Made by a program: the position numbers and the translations under genes. A DNA stretch of 64,000 nt from Nephrocerus scutellatus (lineage: Eukaryota; Arthropoda; Insecta; Diptera; Pipunculidae): NCBI GenBank assembly GCA_947095585.1, contig OX352763.1, forward strand, positions 63,149,016 to 63,213,015. The letters run 5' to 3'. This document shows positions 11,414 through 18,072 of the stretch, piece by piece (the stretch's first letter is position 1; the number at the start of each line of letters is the position of its first letter). The notes beneath the pieces were generated by a model. That model ran no database searches. It had not been told where the DNA came from and was given only the letters and a program-made list of their open reading frames with translations.

Positions 11414-11416
11414 TTC

Positions 11417-14400
11417 TTATAGTACGTAATGTTTTAACCTATCTCTGTGCACTGTTTGTGCCTTTTTCTTCTTATTGTCTTCTATTGTCACGTTATTATT
11501 ATTTTTTAATTCTACTACCGTAAAAGGCCCTAAGTATCTATTTTCTAATTTGTGTCCTACTTCGTTTTTAAGAAGTACTTGGTCACCTATTTTTAGCTGT
11601 ATTTCTCTACTTTGTCTGTCGTATACCTCTTTTTGTTTTAATTTTGCCCGCTCGAGCATTAGTCTTGCTCTATTGAACGCTATTTTTAATCTATACCTTA
11701 CTTCTTTTGAATAGTCATCTACGTTATATAGTGGTTTTATGTCGTATATAGTGTTGAAAACTTTAAATCCATTGGGGATTCTGCCAAAGACTAATTCATA
11801 AGGACAATATTCGTGTACTATTGAGGGAGTTGTATTAAAACAGTACGTGAAGTACTTTAGCCAAACATCCCAGTCATCTTTGTCAACTGATATATAAGAA
11901 CGTATATACTCGTTAAAAGTACGGTGACTGCGTTCTACAGTCCCAAGGGTTTGATGATGATGGGCTGTTGAGGTGATATTCTCTATTTTAAGGTATTTAC
12001 ATAAGTCATTAATAATTGAATTTTTATATTCAGTACCCATGTCCGTAATGAACGTCTTCATTGGACCGTAGGTTAGTATATGAGATTCAAATATGGCCTT
12101 TGCAACTGTTTTTGAACTTTTGTTTGTTATTGGTACGGTTACAAGATATTTTGTAAGGTCACATATTAATGTGATGGCATACTCATTGCCGTTTTCTGAT
12201 TTTGGAAATGGACCAATGGTGTCCACCAATACAATGTCGAAAGCTGATGGAGGTGTTGGTGTTATGATCATTGGTGTTTTGGTATGTTTAGTTGTTTTTG
12301 CCAGTTGGCATTGTTTGCATGCTTTTATGTATTTTGTTATGTCTTGTTTCATTTTTTTCCAATAAAAATGTCTTTTAATCTTTCCGTACGTACGGGTAAT
12401 GCCAGTATGACCTCCTTCTGCTGGGTCATCATGGTATCTCAACAAAATGGCTGCAATTTCTCTTTTATCGTTTATAATGGTAACCTTTGGAAGTAGCGCT
12501 ACTTTCAAATGTTTTAATACATTATTGCCCATTTCTTTAAATAATTGTGGTGAGACAAATTCGAAAATTTGTTCGCTAGGTACCATTTGTAGTTGATTTA
12601 TTTTGAGTACACCGGCCTCCTTTTTAAGCCTTTGGAAAAACTGATTTAGGTCAAATTTCCCATTAATGTATAAATCATCAACCTTTATCCGTTTTAATAC
12701 TGTTTTCCCTTGCTTCAAGAAGCATTTATTGGAAGACAATTTTAATTTTACGAATTTTTTAACGTCATTATATTTAATGACTTCATAAACGTTGGGCTTT
12801 TCTTTATTTTTTATTTTATTTGATTCAAATGAATTCTTAATTGCACAAGTCTGCCTATTTTGCTGAGTTACTGATCGTGTTGTCACTTTATAAATTGTGT
12901 TTATTTTTATATTTTGCTCTTTAAGTTCATTGATAGTTATACGAGAGAGAGCATCAGCAACTTGATTTTGTTTCCCCTTGAGATATTCGACAGTAAAGTC
13001 ATACTCTTCCAAATCTAGCCTCATTCTGGTCAGCTTGGAGCTAGGATTCTTCATCGAGAATAAGTATGATAATGGCCTATGGTCTGTTTTGACCAGGAAA
13101 TGTTTTCCATATATATATGGTCTAAAATGGAGAATTGCCCAATGTATTGCTGTCAGTTCTTGTTCAGTTGTTGATTTATTACTTTCTCCCTGTGTAAAGG
13201 TCTTTGAGGCGAATGCAACTGGAAGTTGTACGCCATTGTACTCTTGACTGAGTACTGCACCACAAGCATATTTACTAGCATCTGTGGTAATACAAAACTC
13301 TTTTTCAAAATCGGGATATTGTAATAATGTCGGGCTCATTAGTTTCTTTTTCAGATGATTGAATGCTTCATTGCATTCGTTTGTCCATTGAAATGGAAAA
13401 TTCTTTTTGCAAAGTTGTGTTTTATGCCGCGAATAGTATGAGAAGTTTCTAATAAATCTTCTATAGTAGTTGCAAAATGCAACAAATCTCCTAGCGCTGT
13501 CTGCATCCGTGGGTACCGGATAATTTTTTATAGCTTCGTATTTTTTATCATCTGGTAATATGCCCTTATCTGTGCACTTATGCCCAAGATAAGTGACTTC
13601 ATGCATAAAGAATGAACACTTTTCAGGATGTAATTTTAGGTTATATTTCCGGCATAACTCGAAGACTTTCGTCAAATTTTTTAGCATGTGTTTTTCAGAA
13701 CATCCTATTACAACCAAGTCATCCATGTATAAGAAGGCTTGTGTTGGCTCTAAGCCAGAAAATGCAAGTGTCATCATGCGCTGAAATGAATTTGGCGCTA
13801 TTTTAAGTCCGTATGGAAGTCTTTTAAAACGATATGAGCCATTGTTTGTTGAAAACGAAGTTATATTTCTTGACTTTTCATCAAGTTCAATCTGATGAAA
13901 GCCAGACATTAGGTCGAGACATGAGAAGTATTTTGCGCGACCTAATTGATCAAGAATATCTTCTATTCTTGGAAGTGGGAATTTATCCGCAATTATTTTT
14001 TTATTTATTTGGCGGTAGTCAACTACTAAACGCCATCGTTTTTCATTGGAATTAGGTAATACTTTTTTTGGTACTAAAAGTAGTGGGCTATTATACTCCG
14101 AAATTGATGGTTCCACTATGCCATCAGTAACTAATTTCTTGACCTGTTTATCTATCTCTGTCTTGTGTGTATGGGGAATTCTATAATTTTTAATGTATAC
14201 TGGTTCTTCATCTTTGAGTCTTATTTTTTGTTTATAAAAATTATTTGATGTGATTGTTTCGGTTTCTAGTCCGAAAACATCGCTGTAACTAGTGCATAAT
14301 TTGTTTAATTCTTCTTTAAATTGATCAGGAAAATTCTGATTTAATTTTGAAAGGATTTCTTCAGTTCTGTGATTTTGATTTTGTGTTAAGTTGACTACAT

Positions 14401-15064
14401 TGTAACTGGTGAGACTTTCTGTTTTAATATTGTTGCTATTGAATATTTTATTTTCTGTAGTGGTGTTTAAGATGCGAATATATGCATTTTTACTATTTAC
14501 TATAGTACTAGCTATTATAATTCCTGGGTGTGGTTCTTGGTTGAAAACCAATACTTCATCTTCGTTTGATTTAATGTGGACACGTCTAATTACCTCAGAT
14601 CGTGCTGGCAATATTATACTATTATGTATATTTGAGTAGGCTATTGGCATTTGAATACAAGTGTAAAAATTGTCGGGTCTAAGTATGAACAAACTATTTT
14701 CTTTAGTGAAATCTAGTAAACAATTATACCTTTTAATAAAGTCCATACCTAGTATTCCATCGCAGGGAATTGGAAAAGTTTCGTGTACCACGTGAAATTC
14801 ATGAGGTATCAAAAATTTATTAACTCTAAGGTCCAAGTCTATTGATCCTAGTGATTGTATCGTGCCTTTCCCTATGCCACTAATTGTTGTGGTATGCCAT
14901 GTATTTAAAGAATTATATTCATTATTAAACTGTTTTAATAATGATATGTCTGCACCCGTGTCAACTAAGAGATGAAGAGGATTATTCGAATTATTGTTGT
15001 AAGCTTTAACAAATATGCTAAGACTCAAATTTAGATTGTATACTTTACTATTGCGATTTATTGA
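11417..15064 (-). CDS. pol: Pol polyprotein (protease, RT, RNase H, integrase), -1 frame of gag
   Basis: The frame is open from 15142 to the TAA at 11417. There is no ATG at its beginning (the codon at 15028 is TTG), so expression by -1 frameshift from gag is expected, new decoding starting at 15064. Residues are numbered from 15028. Protease: DTGAD at 23-27 and GILGMDF at 91-97. Reverse transcriptase: Asp372 in LDLMSG and YMDD at 434-437. RNase H: Asp583, Glu624, Asp649, Asp692. Integrase: zinc finger His866, His874, Cys904, Cys907, then Asp936, Asp996, Glu1032 (35 residues between the last two). A GPF motif at 1167-1169 precedes a short basic tail; no chromodomain. All key residues are present and nothing interrupts the frame, so the protein looks functional. 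It would copy the element's RNA and integrate the DNA. Confidence 0.95.
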   Translation of the reverse strand, partial: SINRNSKVYNLNLSLSIFVKAYNNNSNNPLHLLVDTGADISLLKQFNNEYNSLNTWHTTTISGIGKGTIQSLGSIDLDLRVNKFLIPHEFHVVHETFPIPCDGILGMDFIKRYNCLLDFTKENSLFILRPDNFYTCIQMPIAYSNIHNSIILPARSEVIRRVHIKSNEDEVLVFNQEPHPGIIIASTIVNSKNAYIRILNTTTENKIFNSNNIKTESLTSYNVVNLTQNQNHRTEEILSKLNQNFPDQFKEELNKLCTSYSDVFGLETETITSNNFYKQKIRLKDEEPVYIKNYRIPHTHKTEIDKQVKKLVTDGIVEPSISEYNSPLLLVPKKVLPNSNEKRWRLVVDYRQINKKIIADKFPLPRIEDILDQLGRAKYFSCLDLMSGFHQIELDEKSRNITSFSTNNGSYRFKRLPYGLKIAPNSFQRMMTLAFSGLEPTQAFLYMDDLVVIGCSEKHMLKNLTKVFELCRKYNLKLHPEKCSFFMHEVTYLGHKCTDKGILPDDKKYEAIKNYPVPTDADSARRFVAFCNYYRRFIRNFSYYSRHKTQLCKKNFPFQWTNECNEAFNHLKKKLMSPTLLQYPDFEKEFCITTDASKYACGAVLSQEYNGVQLPVAFASKTFTQGESNKSTTEQELTAIHWAILHFRPYIYGKHFLVKTDHRPLSYLFSMKNPSSKLTRMRLDLEEYDFTVEYLKGKQNQVADALSRITINELKEQNIKINTIYKVTTRSVTQQNRQTCAIKNSFESNKIKNKEKPNVYEVIKYNDVKKFVKLKLSSNKCFLKQGKTVLKRIKVDDLYINGKFDLNQFFQRLKKEAGVLKINQLQMVPSEQIFEFVSPQLFKEMGNNVLKHLKVALLPKVTIINDKREIAAILLRYHDDPAEGGHTGITRTYGKIKRHFYWKKMKQDITKYIKACKQCQLAKTTKHTKTPMIITPTPPSAFDIVLVDTIGPFPKSENGNEYAITLICDLTKYLVTVPITNKSSKTVAKAIFESHILTYGPMKTFITDMGTEYKNSIINDLCKYLKIENITSTAHHHQTLGTVERSHRTFNEYIRSYISVDKDDWDVWLKYFTYCFNTTPSIVHEYCPYELVFGRIPNGFKVFNTIYDIKPLYNVDDYSKEVRYRLKIAFNRARLMLERAKLKQKEVYDRQSREIQLKIGDQVLLKNEVGHKLENRYLGPFTVVELKNNNNVTIEDNKKKKAQTVHRDRLKHYVL

Positions 15065-16227
15065 TTTCCCAAGGGGAGATTCGAGTTTTCCGAATCTTGA
15101 TCTACTTGTGCAGTGACACGCACATTTTGAGATCGGTTGCCGTTATTATAGTCTCTGTGTCCGTTTCTTCTGTAATTGATATTCTGTCTATTATTGGCGT
15201 AATTGTTGTTGTAACTATTACGATTGAAATTACCAAGTTTTCTACGACCACGGTAGTTACCACGAAGATATCCGCGAGATTGTCCATTATTTGGACGTCT
15301 ATAGAACAATACCGTTTCGGTTTGTCCAGTAGCCTTCGTGCAACTGGTTGTAAATTTGGAGACAACTTCGTTCATATTTTTAAATTGTCCTGCCTCCATT
15401 ATCAATTTTACCTTTTCAATTGAACAGTTCTGAGTCATTGCATTAACTGCCTGCTCAGTTGAATATTTTTCGGCCTGTTCTGCGGTCAAACCGTCTGATA
15501 TATAAGCACCTTGTAGTGATTTTGTCAGTTGTTCAACCTCTTTAGTATACTGATTAGCTGTCTTATTGCGCTGCTGAATATTCATCAGCTTAGCAACTAA
15601 TACTTGCACAGACTCACCTTTCACTGACCCTTTAATTTTTTCTTTTATAGAGAAAAGTGTTGACTCATTTGTGATTAGATTTCTAGCGGATCCCTTTAGT
15701 TTGGTTTTTACTAATGAGACAGCTACGGCCTCATGTGTGCCCGTGATTGATTTTACTAGGTCTATTGCGTCAATAAAACTTTGTACATTTTCAACAGAGC
15801 CATCAAAATCGGGTATGATTTTGGATGCCGTATTTAAAAATTCTACTACAGTCTGAGACATGTTGTCGTGTTTCGTCAATGTCTTTGATTCTATGTCTGT
15901 ATCTACTTCTTTTTCTGAATCTATGCTTTCGTCAGTGCTGTCAAATTCTTGTTTTATTCTTAATTTTCTTAGTCTTAATAACTGCCTAAATTTTTGTTTA
16001 TAACCTTTTATTATATTAATAGATTCCAAATTTTCTGTAAATGTAAAATTATTTTTATTTAAATCAATTAAATGTTTTACCTGGTTATAATTTTTTAACA
16101 ATGTTTTATAGTGTTTTTTAAATGTTTCTTCTGAAACGTTTTGTTTCCTATAAACAGATTTATAGGATTTAGTGAAATTTTCTTTGTATATTTTTAATTT
16201 TTTAAGGATGTCTATCCATGACTCCAT
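15058..16227 (-). CDS. gag: Gag polyprotein, 389 aa
   Basis: This is the structural protein that would assemble the intracellular particle and package the RNA. It starts at ATG 16227 with an in-frame TAA directly upstream, so the start is well fixed. Residues 1-92 are basic and probably helical. Residues 93-120 are acidic (DSTDE, DSEKEVDTD). Residues 124-300 resemble the capsid part of gypsy Gags, with IIPDFDGS and FIDAIDLV at about 137-158. The C-terminal part, 310-370, is rich in Arg, Gly and Asn (RGYLRGNYRGRR), without any CCHC zinc knuckle. An RG-rich tail in place of the knuckle fits the mdg1/412 lineage and probably binds RNA. No interrupting stop. The last 85 nt overlap the open pol frame, and a GGGAAAT heptamer sits just before the final CAA-TAA. 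Confidence 0.93.
   Translation of the reverse strand: MESWIDILKKLKIYKENFTKSYKSVYRKQNVSEETFKKHYKTLLKNYNQVKHLIDLNKNNFTFTENLESINIIKGYKQKFRQLLRLRKLRIKQEFDSTDESIDSEKEVDTDIESKTLTKHDNMSQTVVEFLNTASKIIPDFDGSVENVQSFIDAIDLVKSITGTHEAVAVSLVKTKLKGSARNLITNESTLFSIKEKIKGSVKGESVQVLVAKLMNIQQRNKTANQYTKEVEQLTKSLQGAYISDGLTAEQAEKYSTEQAVNAMTQNCSIEKVKLIMEAGQFKNMNEVVSKFTTSCTKATGQTETVLFYRRPNNGQSRGYLRGNYRGRRKLGNFNRNSYNNNYANNRQNINYRRNGHRDYNNGNRSQNVRVTAQVDQDSENSNLPLGNQ
15064..15070 (-). promoter_or_regulatory. -1 ribosomal frameshift heptamer GGGAAAT
   Basis: In the gag frame the codons read TTG-GGA-AAT-CAA-TAA, giving the canonical X-XXY-YYZ heptamer G-GGA-AAT. Slippage by one base re-pairs GGG-AAA and enters the pol frame, which is open there. 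It is the only canonical heptamer in the 85-nt overlap (15058-15142). I see no strong downstream stem; the following sequence is AT-rich. Confidence 0.75.
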
Positions 16228-16303
16228 TTACAGTAGTATTGTTATACCATGCCACGAAATTTATATATCTTTAAATTGCAAAATTTTTTTTTTTTTTTTT
16301 TTT
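16228..16303 (-). other. Spacer with 22-A tract between small ORF and gag
   Basis: This 76-nt spacer holds a run of 22 A in the element (plus-strand T22, 16284-16305, overlapping the small ORF stop). Such a tract could aid internal initiation or re-initiation at gag, but nothing in the sequence proves it. Confidence 0.4.
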
Positions 16304-16531
16304 TTAGGCAATTGTGTTTACTGAGGCTGCCCTTTGCAAATACCTCTTTTTTATATTATTATTATTTATTTTATATAATTTAAAAACAAAACTGGCACAT
16401 AATATTATAGTAATGATTAATAACATTACGTTTATGGGTTGCACGTCCAGCATTTGAATCTGCTCTTTTATTGAAACTTCGTTTATTACATTTGCGTCGG
16501 CTTTTTCGTTTTTTGAAGTTTTACCGCCCAT
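16304..16531 (-). CDS. Small predicted membrane protein, 75 aa, with myristoylation-type N terminus
   Basis: The frame is open from further upstream, but the first ATG is at 16531, with strong context (CAAAATGG); the only earlier in-frame initiator is a GTG, so I use the ATG. The product starts MGGKTSK, matching the N-myristoylation pattern (Gly2, Ser6, Lys7). A charged N-terminal part (about residues 4-32) is followed by a hydrophobic segment at about 33-50 (LLIITIILCASFVF), with Cys45 as a possible palmitoylation site. A basic tail (LYKI...KKRYLQR) follows. It is intact, lies 76 nt upstream of gag and is transcribed with it. I do not recognise a named family. It could be an accessory protein that targets Gag or particles to membranes, but that is inference. 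Its position before gag rules out a conventional env. Confidence 0.65.
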   Translation of the reverse strand: MGGKTSKNEKADANVINEVSIKEQIQMLDVQPINVMLLIITIILCASFVFKLYKINNNNIKKRYLQRAASVNTIA

Positions 16532-16605
16532 TTTGGTTATGACAGAGGGGACGAGCGACGCGGTTTGATGCACTTTTAATTCCGTTTTTTATTTTCGAGT
16601 TTAGT

Positions 16606-16674
16606 TTACAATTCGTAAGGGCTAAGCCACTGCTTAAATATTTGTTGTTGTGTTGAAAAAAAATTTCTTGCCAT
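16606..16674 (-). other. 22-codon upstream ORF in the leader
   Basis: An ATG at 16674 opens a 22-codon frame ending in TAA at 16606, about 75 nt before the small membrane-protein ORF. The start context is weak (T at -3). No domain is recognisable. It may only reduce initiation at downstream ORFs, or may have no role. Confidence 0.25.
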
Positions 16675-16802
16675 TAAAGGCTTATCAAGATTTTTTTTTT
16701 TTTTTTTATTATATTCACCAAAACCGTTGTTGTTGAGTATATAAAATATTTATACAAAAATTATTTTGTATAGATCAAATATTTAAATTAAACTTAAACT
16801 TT

Positions 16803-16816
16803 TGTCACGGTCGCCA
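16803..16816 (-). other. Primer-binding site for tRNA-Arg
   Basis: Directly inside the 5' LTR the element reads TGGCGACCGTGACA. Its complement TGTCACGGTCGCCA matches the 3' end of insect tRNA-Arg (acceptor stem ending CACGGTCG plus CCA) over 14 bases, as I recall that tRNA. The mdg1 and 412 elements are known to use tRNA-Arg, which supports the lineage call. Confidence 0.85.
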
Positions 16817-16895
16817 TGAAAATCGAATATATATTCCTTGCTAGAAAAAACTCAAATTGGACTGAATTAAGAACACATCTTTTTATTTCGGTTGC

Positions 16896-16901
16896 TTTAT
16901 T
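16896..16901 (-). promoter_or_regulatory. AATAAA polyadenylation signal, 5' LTR
   Basis: TTTATT on the plus strand reads AATAAA in the element, in the context TTGAATAAAGCAACC. It lies about 80 bp before the LTR end, where the R region would be expected to finish. The functional copy in a provirus would be the one in the 3' LTR. Confidence 0.5.
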
Positions 16902-17155
16902 CAATCTGATTAAAATGTTGTATAATTTCGGTGGCACAGCCGCTTGTGTTTTGCTACCGTGCTCGCAGCCTACGTAAAGAATGAATCGGTGTATTGTCAA
17001 GTCAGCATAACGTCAGGCAGGCGCAGTCCCTTGTGCTTATCCATGCACTCGTCCGACGTAGAGTATGTACGAGAGTATGTAGTATCGTCGATTCAGTATA
17101 AGATCCATTGAGTCGCTGTCTGGGGTGTCCGATTGCCGTTTGCATAAATATCAAC

Positions 17156-17269
17156 GATGATGATGATCAGTGTGAGAATGCAATGCTGCTGACATGCACT
17201 AATGTACACTACGATGATGATAATCGGTGTGAGAATGCAATGCTGCTGACATGCACTAATGTACACTAC
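17156..17269 (-). repeat. 57-bp tandem duplication in U3 of the 5' LTR
   Basis: Two adjacent 57-bp copies (17156-17212 and 17213-17269) each contain GTGTGAGAATGCAATGCTGC followed by TGACATGCACTAATGTACAC. They differ at only a few bases in the GATGATGAT part. Duplicated blocks at the start of U3 often act as enhancers in LTR elements; a regulatory role here is inference. Confidence 0.85.
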
Positions 17270-17270
17270 A

Positions 17271-17274
17271 ACAC
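17271..17274. repeat. Target-site duplication, right copy (ACAC)
   Basis: This is the second copy of the 4-bp duplication, immediately after the right LTR end (CTACA). The satellite continues in register with ACTGTAAAATACAG. Confidence 0.9.
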
Positions 17275-17355
17275 ACTGTAAAATACAGTACGCTCAATTA
17301 ATTTATATTTAGATAGTTCTTCCTTTTAAAAGGCGTTTTTGTAAATTATGCACAC
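17275..17355. repeat. Representative 81-bp satellite monomer
   Basis: This is the first whole monomer after the retrotransposon. It runs from the inverted repeat (CTGTA-AAA-TACAG) through GTACGCTCAATTAATTTA, TATTTAGATAGTTCTTCC, TTTTAAAAGGCGTTTTTG and TAAATTATGCACAC to the next inverted repeat. Two short palindromic elements per monomer, the CTGTA/TACAG hairpin and CCTTTTAAAAGG, lie about 50 bp apart. The AATTAATT core is also self-complementary. Confidence 0.9.
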
Positions 17356-18055
17356 ACTGTCAAATACAGTACGATCAAATAATTTTTATTTAGATAAGCG
17401 TTTTTGTAAATTATGCACACACTGTAAAATACAGTACGATCAAATAATTTATATTTAGATAAGCGTTTTTGTAAATTATGCACACACCGTAAAATATAGT
17501 GCACTCAATTAAATTACATTTAGATAGTTCATCCTTTTAAAAGGCGTGTTTGTAAATTATGCACACACTGTTAAATACAGTGCGTTAATTAATTATATTT
17601 AGATAGGAGTTTTTCCTTTTAATTGGAGTTTTTGTAAAATATGCACACACTGTAAAATATAGTGCGCTCAATTAATTTATATTTAGATAGTTCTTCCTTT
17701 TAAAAGGCGTTTTTGTAAATTATGCACACACTGTACTGTTCGCTGAATTTATTTATATTTAGATAAGAGTTATTCCTTTTAAAAGGAGTTTTTGTAAATT
17801 ATGCACACACCGTAAAATATAGTGCGCTCAATTAAATTATATTTATATAGTTCTTCCTTTTAAAAGGCGTTTTTATGTAAATTATGCACACACTGTAAAA
17901 TACAGTACGCTCAATTAATTTATATTTAGATTGGCGTTTTTCCTTTTATTTGGCGTTTTTGTAAATTATGCACACAATGTTAAAGATAGTGCGCTCAATT
18001 AATTTATATTTAGATAGTTCTTACTTTTAAAAGGCGTTTTTGTAAATTATGCCTA

Positions 18056-18072
18056 CACTGTAAAGTACAGTG
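18056..18072. repeat. Perfect 7-bp-arm inverted repeat in a monomer (example)
   Basis: CACTGTA-AAG-TACAGTG has seven complementary bases on each side of a three-base loop. The same position in other monomers carries CACTATA-AAA-TATAGTG (for example 1060-1076), where both arms have changed together, or CACTGTA-AAA-TATAGTG, where one pair becomes G-T. This shows that a dyad-symmetric segment is a recurring element of the satellite unit. Whether it forms a cruciform, an RNA hairpin or a protein site is unknown. Confidence 0.85.

Larger units (their letters stand above)
16532..16816 (-). other. A-rich leader between PBS and small ORF
   Basis: This 5' leader includes the PBS, a run of 17 A (minus strand, 16691-16707) and one upstream ATG opening a 22-codon frame. 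It is otherwise non-coding. It probably holds the packaging signal, but none can be recognised by eye. Confidence 0.6.
10473..17270 (-). mobile_element. Complete Ty3/gypsy LTR retrotransposon, mdg1/412-like
   Basis: This 6798-bp element lies on the minus strand. It has two LTRs starting TG and ending CA, an ACAC target duplication, a PBS complementary to the 3' end of tRNA-Arg, an A-rich leader, a small membrane-protein ORF, gag, a -1 frame pol in the order PR-RT-RNase H-IN, a tandem-repeat 3' UTR and a PPT. There is no env ORF between pol and the 3' LTR. Integrase lying after RNase H places it in Ty3/gypsy. The tRNA-Arg PBS, 4-bp duplication and Gag without CCHC box point to the mdg1/412 lineage, from recollection of those families rather than a database search. 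Gag and Pol have no stop or frameshift within them, and the LTRs differ by two substitutions plus one indel, so the copy is young and may be autonomous. It is the only transposon visible in 64 kb. Confidence 0.96.
16817..17270 (-). repeat. 5' LTR (454 bp)
   Basis: In element orientation it begins TGTAGTGTACATTAGTGC and ends ATTCGATTTTCA, next to the PBS. A 57-bp tandem duplication occupies its first 114 bases (U3). An AATAAA signal lies at 16896-16901 on the minus strand. Compared with the left LTR it differs at two positions (16936-region G versus A, and CAGTATA versus CAGCATA near 17096). It also has 49 bases where the left copy has 8, between ATTCCTTG and GGTTGCTTT. U3 should hold the promoter; I see only weak TATA-like sequence (GATATTTATGC in element orientation), so a TATA-less promoter is possible. 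Confidence 0.95.

Noticed and set aside
10886..11416. A third (env) ORF downstream of pol
   Set aside because: The 530 bp between pol and the 3' LTR has only AT-rich repeats and no minus-strand ORF.
11475..14639. Several plus-strand ORFs of 60-90 codons opposite pol
   Set aside because: They are antisense shadows of the intact pol frame.
15105..15142. Cys/His-rich KCACHC stretch in the pol frame upstream of the frameshift site
   Set aside because: Its spacing does not match a CCHC knuckle and it lies before the slippery heptamer, so it would not be translated in that frame.
15102..15365. 87-codon minus-strand ORF inside gag in the remaining frame
   Set aside because: It overlaps gag entirely and has low-complexity Val/Thr/Ile content, with no feature of a gene.
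16532..16573. GTG-initiated extension of the small membrane protein
   Set aside because: GTG is not a normal eukaryotic start and the ATG at 16531 has a strong context.
16794..17000. 68-codon minus-strand ORF over the 5' LTR and PBS
   Set aside because: The first codon is TTG rather than ATG and the frame spans R/U5 and the primer site, which are not coding.
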